From assembly GCA_965656785.1 (NCBI GenBank), contig CBFHLY010000003.1, forward strand, positions 62,001 to 126,000: a stretch of 64,000 nucleotides of DNA, given 5' to 3'. The position numbers and the translations under genes were made by a program. Origin of the DNA: JALQTD01 sp965656785. GTDB taxonomy: Bacteria; Bacteroidota; Bacteroidia; Flavobacteriales_D; Sanyastnellaceae. This document shows, in pieces, positions 53,357 to 61,611 of the stretch (positions within the stretch are counted from its first letter, which is position 1; each line of letters opens with the position of its first letter). The notes under the pieces are model-generated. The model was not told where the DNA came from. It saw only the letters and a list, made by a program, of their open reading frames with translations, and did no database searches.

Positions 53357-54090
53357 TTCAATGCCAATTGGGTGATGACCAAATTCGCCACCATGATGAG
53401 CACCACGCTCCAAACCACCGCCCGCGTACTCGCCCGCCCCACTTCCAACGCCCCGCCCGAAGCATAGTAACCGTGGTACGCCGAAACGCTCGTCATGATG
53501 AACCCGAACACCGTCGTCTTCGACAGCGCATACACGACATCGAACTGCTTGAAGTCGATGCGCATGCCGTAAAGGAAGTCCGCGAAACTGCTCACGCCCG
53601 TGGTCACGCCGACCCACGCGCCCGACCCGATGCCGAGCGCCATGCTCAAAATGACCAAGAAGGGGATGATGAGGACGCCCGCGAGGATTTTCGGGAGGAT
53701 GAGGAAGCCCGCGCTGTTGATGCCCATGATTTCCAAGGCGTCGACCTGTTCGCCCACGCGCATCGAGCCGAGCTGCGACGCGATGTTCGAACCGACCTTG
53801 CCCGCCAGGATGACCGGAATGAGCGTCGGTGAGAACTCGAGGATCATGCTTTGGCGGACGGTGAAGCCGATGGTGTACACGGGGATCCAGCCGGAAACTT
53901 GGTGCGCGGTTTGGATGCAAATGACGGCGCCCATGAACACCGACAACAGCGCCACAATGCCGATGGACTGCGTGCCGATGGCCTCCAACTCCGCGAGGAA
54001 CGAACGGCGAAAAACGCGCCCGCGCTCCGGCATCCGAAAGGTCAACCGCAACAAATGCACGTACCGACCCATGTGAAAAATCCACCGCAT
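53353..54090 (-). CDS. mlaE: MlaE-type ABC transporter permease
   Basis: 245-residue inner-membrane permease with the MlaE pattern: 'RSFLAELEAIGTQSIGIVALL', 'MILEFSPTLIPVILAGKVGSNIASQLG', 'VGEQVDALEIMGIN' and 'MRIDFKQFDVVYALSKTTVFG' (each seen in sequence; long runs shortened in the text elsewhere). It has about five membrane segments. It should form a homodimer with MlaF. No MCE-domain substrate-binding protein (MlaD) is encoded adjacent. ATG at 54090 is chosen because TACCTTCG ends 4 nt upstream; longer in-frame starts would run into that promoter and a divergent gene. Confidence 0.88.
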   Translation of the reverse strand: MRWIFHMGRYVHLLRLTFRMPERGRVFRRSFLAELEAIGTQSIGIVALLSVFMGAVICIQTAHQVSGWIPVYTIGFTVRQSMILEFSPTLIPVILAGKVGSNIASQLGSMRVGEQVDALEIMGINSAGFLILPKILAGVLIIPFLVILSMALGIGSGAWVGVTTGVSSFADFLYGMRIDFKQFDVVYALSKTTVFGFIMTSVSAYHGYYASGGALEVGRASTRAVVWSVVLIMVANLVITQLALN

Positions 54091-54094
54091 GCCA

Positions 54095-54102
54095 CGAAGG
54101 TA
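54095..54102 (-). promoter_or_regulatory. -7 box TACCTTCG for mlaE-mlaF
   Basis: TACCTTCG on the minus strand ending 4 nt before the mlaE ATG; back to back with the box of the small lipoprotein gene. Confidence 0.6.
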
Positions 54103-54120
54103 CATCCGAAGCGATTGCTG

Positions 54121-54128
54121 TACCTTCA
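54121..54128 (+). promoter_or_regulatory. Putative -7 box TACCTTCA for the small lipoprotein gene
   Basis: One base from TAnnTTCG and 5 nt before the ATG at 54134. Confidence 0.5.
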
Positions 54129-54133
54129 CGGAC

Positions 54134-54262
54134 ATGAAGCGATTTCCAACAGCCGGAATTTGGGCGGTGCTGGCGCTCTTCGTTTTGGGCACCCTGACCA
54201 GCGGATGTGCGAACCAAAAACGCACCCGAGGTTGCGATTGCCCCTCCTACCGGCAACCCTGA
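54134..54262 (+). CDS. 42-residue lipoprotein
   Basis: A short frame starting 'MKRFPTAGIWAVLALFVLG' with lipobox 'LTSGC' (Cys25) and a mature part of only 18 residues ending 'GCDCPSYRQP', including Cys34 and Cys36. Charged start, hydrophobic core and lipobox are complete, so it should be secreted and lipidated. Many Bacteroidota encode comparably tiny lipoproteins with a Cys-Pro near the C-terminus. A promoter-like box ends 5 nt before the ATG and another box separates it from the next gene, so it is a self-standing gene. Function unknown; its place opposite mlaE hints at the envelope. Confidence 0.7.
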   Translation: MKRFPTAGIWAVLALFVLGTLTSGCANQKRTRGCDCPSYRQP

Positions 54263-54276
54263 CGCAAGGCGCGCCG

Positions 54277-54284
54277 TACCTTTG
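54277..54284 (+). promoter_or_regulatory. -7 box TACCTTTG for the guanylyltransferase gene
   Basis: Perfect TAnnTTTG match, 4 nt before the ATG at 54289. Confidence 0.6.
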
Positions 54285-54288
54285 AAAC

Positions 54289-55401
54289 ATGGAGAGTTCT
54301 CAATACACGTACGCCGTCATCATGGCCGGAGGGGTGGGCACGCGGTTTTGGCCGATGTCCCGTTCTGCCCGGCCGAAGCAGTTCCTCGACATCTTGGGCA
54401 CGGGGAGGTCGCTCATTCGGATGACGTACGACCGATTGAATCAGCGGATTCCAGCCGAGCGCATTTTGGTGGTGACGCAGGAGCGGTACCGGGCGCAGGT
54501 GAGCGAGCACTTGCCGGACTTGCCGACCGAGAACGTGCTGTGCGAGCCGTTCATGCGAAACACCGCGCCGTGCATTGCGTACGCGAACCACTGGGTGGCG
54601 GCGAAGGCGGGGGCGCACGCAGCGGAGGCGGCGCTGGTGGTGGCGCCGGCCGATCACTTGATTTTGGACGAGGCGGGGTTTTTGGAGACGATGGATTTGG
54701 CCTTGAACCAAACCCGTTCCACTCAACAACTCGTGACCCTGGGCATCCGGCCCTCGCGCCCCGACACCGGCTACGGCTACATCCAGTTCGAAGAAGCCGA
54801 ACAGGGCATCAACGAGCGCATCCGCAGGGTCCGCACCTTCACGGAAAAGCCGAGCCTGAAAATCGCGAAGGAATTCATCGATTCGGGCGATTTCTACTGG
54901 AATTCGGGCATCTTCATCTGGAGCCTGGCGAACATTACGGCGGCGTTCGAGGCGCATTTGCCGGACATGCAAGCCCTCTTCACGGAGCGAGCTGAGGCTT
55001 TCGCTACCCCGAATGAAGGGCAAGCGATCGCGGAGATTTATGGCGATTGCGAGAACATCTCCATCGACTACGGCATCATGGAAAAGGCGCCGAACGTCTC
55101 TGTGGTGCTCAGCGATTTCGGCTGGAGCGACCTCGGTACGTGGGCGTCGTTGTACGAGAAACTCGGACACGATGAAGCCGCGAACGGGACGGCGAACGTG
55201 GACCTCCAAGCGACCGAATCGGCGGGCAACGTCATCGTGGCCGATGGGGCCTCGAAGAAACTCGTGGCCATTCGGGGGCTGGAGGGATTCATCGTGGTGG
55301 ACACGGAGGACGCGTTGTTGATTTGTCCCAAATCCGAGGAACAATGGGTCAAGTCCCTCGTTACCACCCTGAAAGTTGAGCGCGGCGAGCCGCTTGTTTG
55401 A
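54289..55401 (+). CDS. Mannose-1-phosphate guanylyltransferase
   Basis: 370 residues. Makes GDP-mannose from mannose 1-phosphate and GTP for glycans of the cell surface. 'YAVIMAGGVGTRFWPMSRSA' (8-27) is the nucleotidyltransferase motif, 'FTEKPSLKIAKEF' the sugar-binding EKP motif (about 185) and 'SIDYGIMEKAPNV' the second metal region (about 260). Only the pyrophosphorylase part is present; the C-terminal phosphomannose isomerase domain of bifunctional ManC/AlgA is absent. It starts 26 nt after the small lipoprotein stop with its own -7 box. Confidence 0.92.
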   Translation: MESSQYTYAVIMAGGVGTRFWPMSRSARPKQFLDILGTGRSLIRMTYDRLNQRIPAERILVVTQERYRAQVSEHLPDLPTENVLCEPFMRNTAPCIAYANHWVAAKAGAHAAEAALVVAPADHLILDEAGFLETMDLALNQTRSTQQLVTLGIRPSRPDTGYGYIQFEEAEQGINERIRRVRTFTEKPSLKIAKEFIDSGDFYWNSGIFIWSLANITAAFEAHLPDMQALFTERAEAFATPNEGQAIAEIYGDCENISIDYGIMEKAPNVSVVLSDFGWSDLGTWASLYEKLGHDEAANGTANVDLQATESAGNVIVADGASKKLVAIRGLEGFIVVDTEDALLICPKSEEQWVKSLVTTLKVERGEPLV

Positions 55402-55463
55402 GGCGAGTGCAACGTTTGATGGGTTTTCGGCGTCTTGAACGGACACCATTTAACCCATTTCAA

Positions 55464-56678
55464 ATGAAACACCTTTCCCTTTTCGCCCTCGGCCTTGGCT
55501 TGGCTTGGCAAGCTGTCGCGCAAACGCCCTTGGACGTTTCCATGTACCTCTTGGATTCATTCGGACCGGTACAAGGGGTGCAAGTCGATTTTTCAACCCA
55601 GGCTGCAGGCGCGGCGATTTCGGGTTCGGCCGTGACCGATGCCAACGGCGTGGCCTCCACGGTTTTGGATTTGCCCGCGGGGACGATGCAGGGCATGTTG
55701 ACGGCATCTTACATGGACTGTGACTCCCTTTGGGTCACGATGGAGACCCCGTATTCGGTGAATGTCATCGGCGGACTGGGGCAAGTCGTGCTGACTGGGA
55801 TTTATTGCTCGGGAGATACGACGGGAGGCACGGATTGCACCTTCGTGCTCGACGGGGGCTTGACGCTCGCAGGGTCTTATCAGTACATGGTTACCAACGT
55901 CCCGGAGGATGCGGAGGTGTGGTGGTCCATCAACGGCGCCGTCACAGGGGACCTGGGAGCGACGAGCCCGGGTTGGTTTTTCGACGCCGAGACAGTGAAC
56001 GTGGTGTGCGTGGAGTTGATTTCTGCCACGTGTGGAACGTGGACGGATTGCATCACCGTCGATTTGACGACCGGTGGCGGCGTGGATCCAGAGTGTGCAA
56101 TTGCCTTTGAGTATGGCCAAACCCTTTCTCCCGCTGGCGAGCCCGTACCGGGATCCGTGGACGTTTGGCTCACCCAAGGCGATGACGCCGACAGCTACCT
56201 GTGGGACTTCGGCGACGAAGGGTACAGCCAGGAAATGACGCCTTCGCATACCTATAACGGAAACGGACCGTACCTCCTTTGCGTCACCGCGATTTGGAAC
56301 GATTCGCTCGCCTGTACGGCCCAATTCTGCGACACCTTGTCCGTGGACGAGTCGGGAACCGTCAACTTCGTGGAGGGCTTCTCCATCAACGTGTACGCGA
56401 ATGGCAGCGCAGTGGGCGTTTCCGAATCGATCGAATTCGAGGCGCCCGTCCTGTTCCCCAACCCGGCCGTGGGGGCATCGGTTCAGTGGTCGGCTCCTGC
56501 AGGCATCACCGTGGCCGGTGTGGAAGCGTTCAACCTGCTGGGCGCTCGCGTCGCCGCCATCGAAGGCTTGAACATCGCGCGCGGACAGCTCGACGTGAGC
56601 GGGTGGGCGCCTGGGCATTATGTGATTCAGTTCAAAACGAATCGCGGCATCCACGCCCGGTTGTTGTGGGTCGAGTGA
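55464..56678 (+). CDS. Secreted PKD-domain protein with T9SS-type C-terminus
   Basis: 404 residues with a signal peptide ('LSLFALGLGLAWQAVAQ'), a beta domain (~22-110, Ig-like 'VQVDFSTQAAGAAISG'), a middle domain with many cysteines, a PKD-like domain (~235-310, 'YLWDFGDEGYSQEM') and a C-terminal sorting-like domain ('LFPNPAVGASVQWSA', 'GHYVIQFKTNRGIHARLLWVE' in part). It is expected to be displayed or released by T9SS; no enzyme signature is seen. ATG at 55464 is taken because it gives the signal peptide; the frame opens earlier. A strong terminator follows. Confidence 0.8.
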   Translation: MKHLSLFALGLGLAWQAVAQTPLDVSMYLLDSFGPVQGVQVDFSTQAAGAAISGSAVTDANGVASTVLDLPAGTMQGMLTASYMDCDSLWVTMETPYSVNVIGGLGQVVLTGIYCSGDTTGGTDCTFVLDGGLTLAGSYQYMVTNVPEDAEVWWSINGAVTGDLGATSPGWFFDAETVNVVCVELISATCGTWTDCITVDLTTGGGVDPECAIAFEYGQTLSPAGEPVPGSVDVWLTQGDDADSYLWDFGDEGYSQEMTPSHTYNGNGPYLLCVTAIWNDSLACTAQFCDTLSVDESGTVNFVEGFSINVYANGSAVGVSESIEFEAPVLFPNPAVGASVQWSAPAGITVAGVEAFNLLGARVAAIEGLNIARGQLDVSGWAPGHYVIQFKTNRGIHARLLWVE

Positions 56679-56698
56679 AGCCTTGAACCCCAGGCACG

Positions 56699-56733
56699 AA
56701 AAAGGCCGGGCCCTGAGGGACCCGGCCTTTTTT
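56699..56733. terminator. Bidirectional rho-independent terminator
   Basis: AAAAAGGCCGGG pairs with CCCGGCCTTTTT in a 12-bp stem around a 10-nt loop that can itself add CCC/GGG pairing; T-runs on both sides. It serves the T9SS protein gene and the convergent fumC. Confidence 0.9.
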
Positions 56734-56750
56734 CATTCAGACCTGAAGGT

Positions 56751-58145
56751 TCATCGCCCCGTCATGTCCGCGGGCACCACCCACGCATCGTATTCCTCAG
56801 CCGTCAAGTAGCCGGTCGCCAAAGCCGCAGCGCGTAGGGACGTGCCTTCGGTGTGCGCCTTGTTCGCGATTTCCGCGGCCTTGTAGTAGCCAATCTTCGT
56901 GTTCAATGCCGTCACCAACATGAGGCTGTTTTCCACGAGCTCGTTGATGCGGGCGTGATTGGGCTCGATGCCGTCCACGCAATGTTCTGCAAACGAAACG
57001 CACGCGTCGCCGAGCAGCTGAGCCGATTCGAGGATGTTCCGCGCCATCATCGGCTTGAACACATTGAGCTCGTAATGGCCTTGGGTTCCGCCGACGGTGA
57101 TGGCGACGTCGTTGCCCATGACTTGGGCACACACCATCGTCATGGCTTCGGCTTGGGTCGGGTTGACCTTGCCTGGCATGATCGAAGAACCGGGCTCGTT
57201 CGCGGGGATCAGCAGTTCGCCGATGCCGGAACGCGGTCCGGAGGCCATCATCCGGATGTCGTTCGCAATCTTGTTCAAGGAAACAGCCAACTGCTTGAGC
57301 GCCCCGTGCGATTCCACCACCGCGTCGTGGGCGGCAAGCGCTTCGAACTTATTCGCTGCGGTGACAAACGGATGCCCCGTCAACGCCGCGATGTGATCTG
57401 CTACCCGCTCGGAATATCCCGCCGGCGTGTTGATGCCTGTGCCCACAGCCGTTCCGCCCAAGGCGAGCTCCGACAAATGGGACAGCGTGTTGCGCAGGGC
57501 GCGCATCCCGTGATTCAATTGAGCCACGTAGCCCGAGAATTCCTGACCGAGCGTCAACGGCGTCGCGTCCATCAAGTGCGTGCGCCCGATTTTCACCACG
57601 TCCGCAAACGCCTCCGCCTTGGCCGCGAGGGCATCGCGCAACCGCTGCACGCCGGGCAAGGTGGTTTCCACGATGCGCGAGTACGCCGCGATGTGCATCG
57701 CCGTGGGGTACGTGTCGTTGGAGGACTGCGATTTGTTCACGTCGTCGTTCGGGTGCACCGGCCGCTCGCCTTCGCCCAACTTGCCCCCGGCTAGCACGTG
57801 CGCTCGGTTCGCCACCACCTCGTTGACGTTCATGTTCGATTGGGTCCCCGAGCCCGTTTGCCAAACCACCAACGGAAACTGGTCATCCAGCTTTCCTTCC
57901 AACACCTCATCGCACGCTGCGGCAATCAAGTCGCGCTTTGCAGGGTCGAGCACCCCGAGGTCGGCATTGGTCATCGCCGCGGCCTTTTTCAGGTAAGCAA
58001 ACGCCCGCACGATTTCCATCGGCATGGAGCCCGCAGGCCCGATGCGGAAGTTGTTGCGTGAGCGCTCCGTTTGGGCTCCCCAGTAGACATCAGCAGGCAC
58101 CTGGACTTCGCCAATGGTGTCCTTTTCAATTCGAAATGAATTCAT
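56751..58145 (-). CDS. fumC: Fumarate hydratase, class II
   Basis: 464 residues. Interconverts fumarate and malate in the citric acid cycle, iron-free. 'TGSGTQSNMNVNEV', 'GRTHLMDATPLTLGQEFSGY' and the family signature 'GSSIMPGKVNPTQAEAM' are present, including the catalytic serine loop. Full length with intact N- and C-termini. It starts 17 nt after the prfB stop, so the two form an operon, and ends at a strong terminator. Confidence 0.96.
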   Translation of the reverse strand: MNSFRIEKDTIGEVQVPADVYWGAQTERSRNNFRIGPAGSMPMEIVRAFAYLKKAAAMTNADLGVLDPAKRDLIAAACDEVLEGKLDDQFPLVVWQTGSGTQSNMNVNEVVANRAHVLAGGKLGEGERPVHPNDDVNKSQSSNDTYPTAMHIAAYSRIVETTLPGVQRLRDALAAKAEAFADVVKIGRTHLMDATPLTLGQEFSGYVAQLNHGMRALRNTLSHLSELALGGTAVGTGINTPAGYSERVADHIAALTGHPFVTAANKFEALAAHDAVVESHGALKQLAVSLNKIANDIRMMASGPRSGIGELLIPANEPGSSIMPGKVNPTQAEAMTMVCAQVMGNDVAITVGGTQGHYELNVFKPMMARNILESAQLLGDACVSFAEHCVDGIEPNHARINELVENSLMLVTALNTKIGYYKAAEIANKAHTEGTSLRAAALATGYLTAEEYDAWVVPADMTGR

Positions 58146-58162
58146 ATCGCGTTGGTTTCAAT

Positions 58163-59269
58163 TCAATCTTGCTCCGCAGCAGCGCCCTTGCCTGCTTGCA
58201 TGAGGTAGGCCTTGAGGAAGCCCTCGATTTCGCCGTTCATGACCGCGTCCACGTTGCTCGTTTCGTGGTTCGTGCGGACGTCTTTCACCATCTTGTACGG
58301 CTGCATGACGTAAGAGCGGATTTGGGAGCCCCATTCGATCTTCTTCTTGCCCGCCTCGATTTCCGCACGCGCTTCGTTCCGCTTCGCGAGTTCCATTTCG
58401 AAGAGCTGGCTTTTCAACAGCTGCATCGCCTTCTCCTTGTTGCCCAGCTGGGAACGGGTTTCCGTGTTGTCGATGATGATGCCGGTGGGGGCGTGACGCA
58501 GGCGAACGCCGGTTTCCACCTTGTTCACGTTTTGGCCTCCAGCGCCGCCTGAACGGAAGGTTTCCCACGTGATGTCCGACGGGTTCACCTCGATTTCAAT
58601 GCTGTCATCCACCAGCGGGTAGACGTAGACGGAAACGAAGGAAGTGTGGCGCCGGGCCTGGCTGTCAAAGGGGCTGATGCGGACCAAACGGTGAACCCCA
58701 TTCTCCCCCTTGAGCATTCCGAAGGCGAACGGCCCTTCGAACTCCAACGTGACCTGCTTGATGCCGGCCACGTCGCCGTCCTGCAAGTCCAACTCCTTGA
58801 CCTTGAAGCCCGCGCGATCGCCATACATGCGGTACATCCGCATGAGCATCGCAGCCCAGTCACAGCTTTCCGTCCCTCCCGCTCCCGAGGTGATCTGCAT
58901 AACGGCGTTGAGGTTGTCCTCCTCCGCACTCAGCATGTTCTTGAATTCCAATTCGTCCACCGCAGCCATCGCGGCCTTGAACGCCTCATCCACTTCGGAC
59001 TCTTCCGCCTCGCCGGCTTTCGCGAATTCAAGGAGGACGGCGGCGTCCTCAACGGCGGACTCGCAGGCCGAATAGCTTTCCGTCCATGTTTTGAGCGTTC
59101 GAATGCGCCGCATCACCGACTCGGCCTGCTTCGGATCGTTCCAAAACTCCGGGTCCTGGGTGTGTTTCTCCTCTTCGGCAATCTCCATCATTTTCGATTC
59201 GATTGCCAAATAGCCCTTCAGGTCTTTGACGCGGCTGCGCAAGCCGTTGATGTGGTCCAAGGTGATCAT
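58163..59269 (-). CDS. prfB: Peptide chain release factor 2, no frameshift site
   Basis: 368 residues. Recognises UGA/UAA stop codons: 'SPF' recognition tripeptide in 'VRISPFDSQARR' and the catalytic GGQ in 'GGAGGQNVNK'. In many bacteria a +1 programmed frameshift at about codon 26 controls synthesis; here that point (after 'LKGYL') is read straight through, with TATTTGGCA in place of TATCTTTGAC, so the gene is one continuous frame. ATG at 59269 is chosen over a TTG three codons earlier because TACTTTTG ends 6 nt before it. fumC follows 17 nt after the stop. Confidence 0.95.
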   Translation of the reverse strand: MITLDHINGLRSRVKDLKGYLAIESKMMEIAEEEKHTQDPEFWNDPKQAESVMRRIRTLKTWTESYSACESAVEDAAVLLEFAKAGEAEESEVDEAFKAAMAAVDELEFKNMLSAEEDNLNAVMQITSGAGGTESCDWAAMLMRMYRMYGDRAGFKVKELDLQDGDVAGIKQVTLEFEGPFAFGMLKGENGVHRLVRISPFDSQARRHTSFVSVYVYPLVDDSIEIEVNPSDITWETFRSGGAGGQNVNKVETGVRLRHAPTGIIIDNTETRSQLGNKEKAMQLLKSQLFEMELAKRNEARAEIEAGKKKIEWGSQIRSYVMQPYKMVKDVRTNHETSNVDAVMNGEIEGFLKAYLMQAGKGAAAEQD

Positions 59270-59275
59270 GCCCTG

Positions 59276-59283
59276 CAAAAGTA
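59276..59283 (-). promoter_or_regulatory. -7 box TACTTTTG for prfB
   Basis: Perfect TAnnTTTG match on the minus strand, 6 nt before the prfB ATG. Confidence 0.6.
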
Positions 59284-59310
59284 CTCAACGCAGCGCGTTG
59301 CCCCACGGCC

Positions 59311-59754
59311 TCAATCCGACCGTTCCCAACGCGACAGCGATGCGAAAATTTCGCTCAATCCGAAGCCGCGTCCGACCAACCACCGCACCACCCGATCGCG
59401 GCCTTCGGGCAATTCGCTCGCCCTGCGAGCCACCAACCGCTCCAGCCCTTCGTTGAACACCGTTTCGCGTTGGGCCGACATGGCCCGTTCAATTGCGGCT
59501 GAATCAACGCCCTTCGCACGCAAGCCCGCACGGATTTTCGCTGGACCCCACGCCTTGTGCTCAGCGCGCGCCCGAACGAACGACTCGGCGAACCGGGCCT
59601 CGTTCAGGTAATCCTCCTCCACCAACAGCTCCAAGAGGTGCTCGATTTCTTCTGCATCCACCCCCCGACGCCGCAACCTTTCCCTTGCGTCCTGCGTACA
59701 GCGTTCCTGCGCAGAGCACCACTTGCGCGCCGCATCGGCCTCCTTTTCCTTCAT
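59311..59754 (-). CDS. recX: Regulatory protein RecX
   Basis: 147 residues made of three repeated three-helix units, as in RecX: 'CSAQERCTQDARERLRRRG', 'LLVEEDYLNEARFAESFVRA', 'KAWGPAKIRAGLRAKGV' and 'DRVVRWLVGRGFGLSEIF'. RecX binds RecA filaments and tempers strand exchange. No recA is in the window. It is 41 nt upstream of prfB on the same strand. The promoter is not obvious; the start is divergent from the DUF349 gene 79 nt away. Confidence 0.88.
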   Translation of the reverse strand: MKEKEADAARKWCSAQERCTQDARERLRRRGVDAEEIEHLLELLVEEDYLNEARFAESFVRARAEHKAWGPAKIRAGLRAKGVDSAAIERAMSAQRETVFNEGLERLVARRASELPEGRDRVVRWLVGRGFGLSEIFASLSRWERSD

Positions 59755-59833
59755 CGAAGTGAAATTGGGACCAAATCACGGGGCGTGCAAGGGTTTCTGC
59801 GATATTTGTCGAAACATTCCCAAAAACCCCGCC

Positions 59834-61543
59834 CTCATGCGGTCTGACATTTTGAAACGTATCCAGGACCTCCTTCAGAACGAGGACTTGGAGGCCATCC
59901 GCAAGGATGTCCGCAGTGCCATTGAAGACTTCCGCGCGATGAACCACGAGGACATCCGCAACCAACGCGACGCTTGGTCCAAGCGCGAAGATCGCGATCC
60001 CGACGAAGTGTTCGAATACGTTCCGGCACCGGAACAAGAAGCGTTCGACGAAGCCGTTGTGGCTTTCAAGGAACGCGAAAAAGCCTGGCGGCACCAGGTT
60101 GCCGAAGAACAGCGAGCGAATTTGGCCAAAAAAGAGGCCATGCTCGATCGGCTGCGGAAAACGATCCAAGAGGAGGAGAACATCGGCGCTGCCTTTGCCG
60201 CATTCCATGCGGTTCGCGAGGAATGGGAACAGGTCGGCGATGTGCCAGGCGACAAGTACAAGGAGATCCACGACACCTATTATCGGTTGCGGGACGACTT
60301 CTTTTACAACATCAACATCTACAAGGAGTTACAAGACAACGACCTCAAGAAAAACCTGGCTCTTAAGGAGGCGCTGCTCGAACAAGCGAAGCAATTGACG
60401 AGCATCGAAGACCTCATGGAGCGCGAAAAAGTCGCCCGCAACTTGCAGCGGCAGTGGCTTGACGTGGGGCCTTCCCCGCGCGAAAACTACAAGGAGCTCG
60501 GCGACGAATTCTTTGGTCTGGTTCGTCCGATTTACGACGCCGTCAAGGAATACTACGACGGCATTCGGGCCACCCACGCGGAAGCAGCGGAAAAGAAAGC
60601 CGCACTCATCGAAGACCTGCGTGCGCTCGTTGCCGAAGAAGTGGAAAATTCCCATCCCGCTTGGTCAGAAGCCACGGGGAAAATCCTCGAATTGCAAAAG
60701 CAGTGGAAGGCATGCGGTTTTGCAGGCCGGGAGAAGAACGAGGAACTGTGGACGACCTTCCGCGATTTGGCCGATGTCTTTTTTAAGCGCAAACAGCTGT
60801 TCTACGATCAACTCAAGTCGTTGGGCAAGGAGAACCGGGAGAAAAAGGAGGCACTCATTGCCCGAGCTGAAGCCTTGAAAGACAGCACGGACTGGCGTGC
60901 CACCTCGGATGAACTCATCTCGTTGCAAAAGCAATGGAAGGAAGTGGGGCCGTGTTCTGCTGGAGAAGAACAGCGTTTGTGGCGCAAGTTCCGCAAGGCG
61001 CAAGACGCCTTCTTCAAGGCGAAAAAAGCGCAGTTCGCTGACCGGTACGAAACCGAGGCCGCGAACTTGAAAGAGAAAGAAGCCCTCATCAATCGCATTG
61101 AACAATTCGAGCTGACCGGTGACCGCAAGTCGGACCTTGACCAACTCAAAGAATTCAGCACCGAATGGAACGGCATCGGACACGTGCCGCGGAAAAACCT
61201 GGATGCCATCATGGGCCGGTTCCGCAAGGCCATGGACGAGAAGTACGACTCCCTGAGTGCCTTGCGCTCCGAACGTTCGATTGAACACTACCGCGAACGG
61301 GTAGGGAATTTGGCCTCCAACGATTCGAATCAGCTGCGCCGGGAACAAAGCATCCTTCGTGAAAAAATCGATCGCTTGAGCAGCCGCGTGGCAAAGACGG
61401 AGGAGAACATCGAACGGTTCACGGGAAAGGGCGCCGAAGCCATCCGGGAACAGTACGAGAAGTCCATCCGCGCAGACAAGCGCGAAATCGACGAAATCAA
61501 AGAAAAGCTTCGCTTGTTGCGCGCAGCAACCCAAGCAAATTGA
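59834..61543 (+). CDS. DUF349 coiled-coil protein
   Basis: 569 residues consisting of about six DUF349 repeats of some 75 residues, each with a Trp in 'QWKEVGPCSAGEEQRLWRKF'-like segments ('HSAWSEATGKILELQKQWKACG', 'DDLISLQKQWKEV' type). The protein is long, charged and helical and no signal or membrane segment is visible. DUF349 proteins occur in many bacteria; suggested roles involve DNA damage or translation, none firm. Possible -7 box GATATTTG at 59801-59808, leader of about 25 nt. It is followed by a terminator and is probably monocistronic. Confidence 0.85.
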   Translation, partial: LMRSDILKRIQDLLQNEDLEAIRKDVRSAIEDFRAMNHEDIRNQRDAWSKREDRDPDEVFEYVPAPEQEAFDEAVVAFKEREKAWRHQVAEEQRANLAKKEAMLDRLRKTIQEEENIGAAFAAFHAVREEWEQVGDVPGDKYKEIHDTYYRLRDDFFYNINIYKELQDNDLKKNLALKEALLEQAKQLTSIEDLMEREKVARNLQRQWLDVGPSPRENYKELGDEFFGLVRPIYDAVKEYYDGIRATHAEAAEKKAALIEDLRALVAEEVENSHPAWSEATGKILELQKQWKACGFAGREKNEELWTTFRDLADVFFKRKQLFYDQLKSLGKENREKKEALIARAEALKDSTDWRATSDELISLQKQWKEVGPCSAGEEQRLWRKFRKAQDAFFKAKKAQFADRYETEAANLKEKEALINRIEQFELTGDRKSDLDQLKEFSTEWNGIGHVPRKNLDAIMGRFRKAMDEKYDSLSALRSERSIEHYRERVGNLASNDSNQLRREQSILREKIDRLSSRVAKTEENIERFTGKGAEAIREQYEKSIRADKREIDEIKEKLRLLRAATQAN

Positions 61544-61556
61544 GCTTTCATTCAAT

Positions 61557-61595
61557 AATGAAAAACCCTGTAAGGCCATGCTTTACAGGGTTTTT
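61557..61595. terminator. Bidirectional rho-independent terminator
   Basis: AAAACCCTGTAA pairs with TTACAGGGTTTT (12 bp) around a 9-nt loop, with T-runs on either side. It separates the DUF349 gene from the convergent deacetylase gene. Confidence 0.9.
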
Positions 61596-61611
61596 TAGTT
61601 TCAATTGAAGC

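Noticed and set aside
53357..54256. N-terminal extension of the mlaF frame across the mlaE region
   Set aside because: The frame is open only because of GC bias; the same bases encode the MlaE permease in another frame. The true start is the TTG at 53356.
59755..59762. TCACTTCG directly before the recX ATG as a promoter
   Set aside because: It would leave no spacing to the ATG, unlike all other boxes here, and its second position does not match the consensus.
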